Assembly: GCA_902782805.1 (NCBI GenBank)
Contig: CACZON010000027.1
Coordinates: 1 to 12,283, forward strand
Origin: Oscillospiraceae bacterium
GTDB lineage: Bacteria; Bacillota; Clostridia; Oscillospirales; Acutalibacteraceae
Direction of reading: 5' to 3'
DNA: 12,283 nt
Shown: positions 12,253 through 12,283 of the stretch, one piece after another
How the letters are laid out: each line of letters starts with the position of its first letter
How positions within the stretch are numbered: the first letter of the stretch is position 1
Notes under the pieces: model-generated
The model's database searches: none
The model's input: only the letters and a program-made list of their open reading frames with translations
What the model was told of the DNA's origin: nothing
Translations under genes and position numbers: made by a program

Positions 12253-12283
12253 CTAATCGATGTCTTCCACCTTGTGATCCAGC
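12253..12283 (-). CDS. Possible 3' end of a convergent gene, cut by the window edge
   Basis: On the minus strand one frame reads ...LDHKVEDID and stops with TAG at 12255-12253, just beyond the cysE terminator. Nine codons are too few to identify a product, and a stop in a chosen frame over 31 nt is weak evidence. Its position next to a shared terminator is what makes a gene end plausible. Confidence 0.3.
   Translation of the reverse strand, partial: LDHKVEDID

Overview
The window looks like a chromosomal segment of a GC-rich, probably spore-forming member of the Bacillota (class Clostridia). The evidence is a YlmC/YmxH-type PRC-barrel protein next to rpsB-tsf, NrdR, an EpsC-type serine acetyltransferase, strong AGGAGG ribosome binding sites, extended -10 promoters, and mostly housekeeping genes packed into short operons. 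No rRNA, tRNA, CRISPR array, prophage or insertion sequence was seen.

Layout. Positions 1-3183 (minus strand): a two-gene operon in which a 641-residue ABC-F ATPase is followed 11 nt later by mtaB, a tRNA methylthiotransferase cut by the left edge. A divergent promoter region (3184-3343) separates it from a plus-strand TIM-barrel sugar isomerase/epimerase-like gene, which is followed by nrdR with its own promoter. nrdR converges on a minus-strand block and shares a bidirectional terminator (4675-4709) with it. That block, read from right to left, is a ComEC-like metallo-beta-lactamase-fold lipoprotein (10312-9227), a PRC-barrel protein (9176-8886), rpsB (8723-7962), tsf (7868-6933), a terminator with a repeat-like hairpin, an SDR oxidoreductase (6858-6097) and a MATE efflux protein (6090-4708). 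Reading right from 10463 are an HD-domain protein and then a serine O-acetyltransferase (cysE). A strong terminator follows cysE, and the last 31 nt may be the tail of a convergent gene.

The most interesting element lies between the HD gene and cysE. A consensus promoter (TTGACA, 18-bp spacer, TATAAT) drives a 23-codon ORF with five cysteine codons clustered at positions 6-13. A 13-bp hairpin with a T6 tract comes 24 nt after its stop codon, and then cysE. This is the architecture of a leader-peptide transcription attenuator. Because cysE makes O-acetylserine, the cysteine precursor, the likely logic is that ribosomes slowed at the Cys codons by a shortage of charged Cys-tRNA let transcription continue into cysE.

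Other points of interest are structured leaders on rpsB and the ABC-F gene, a hairpin in the rpsB-tsf spacer, and a C-terminal Ada-like zinc module on the ComEC-like lipoprotein. By function the genes are mainly translation (mtaB, ABC-F, rpsB, tsf), nucleotide regulation (nrdR), cysteine synthesis (cysE) and accessory transport or redox (MATE, SDR).
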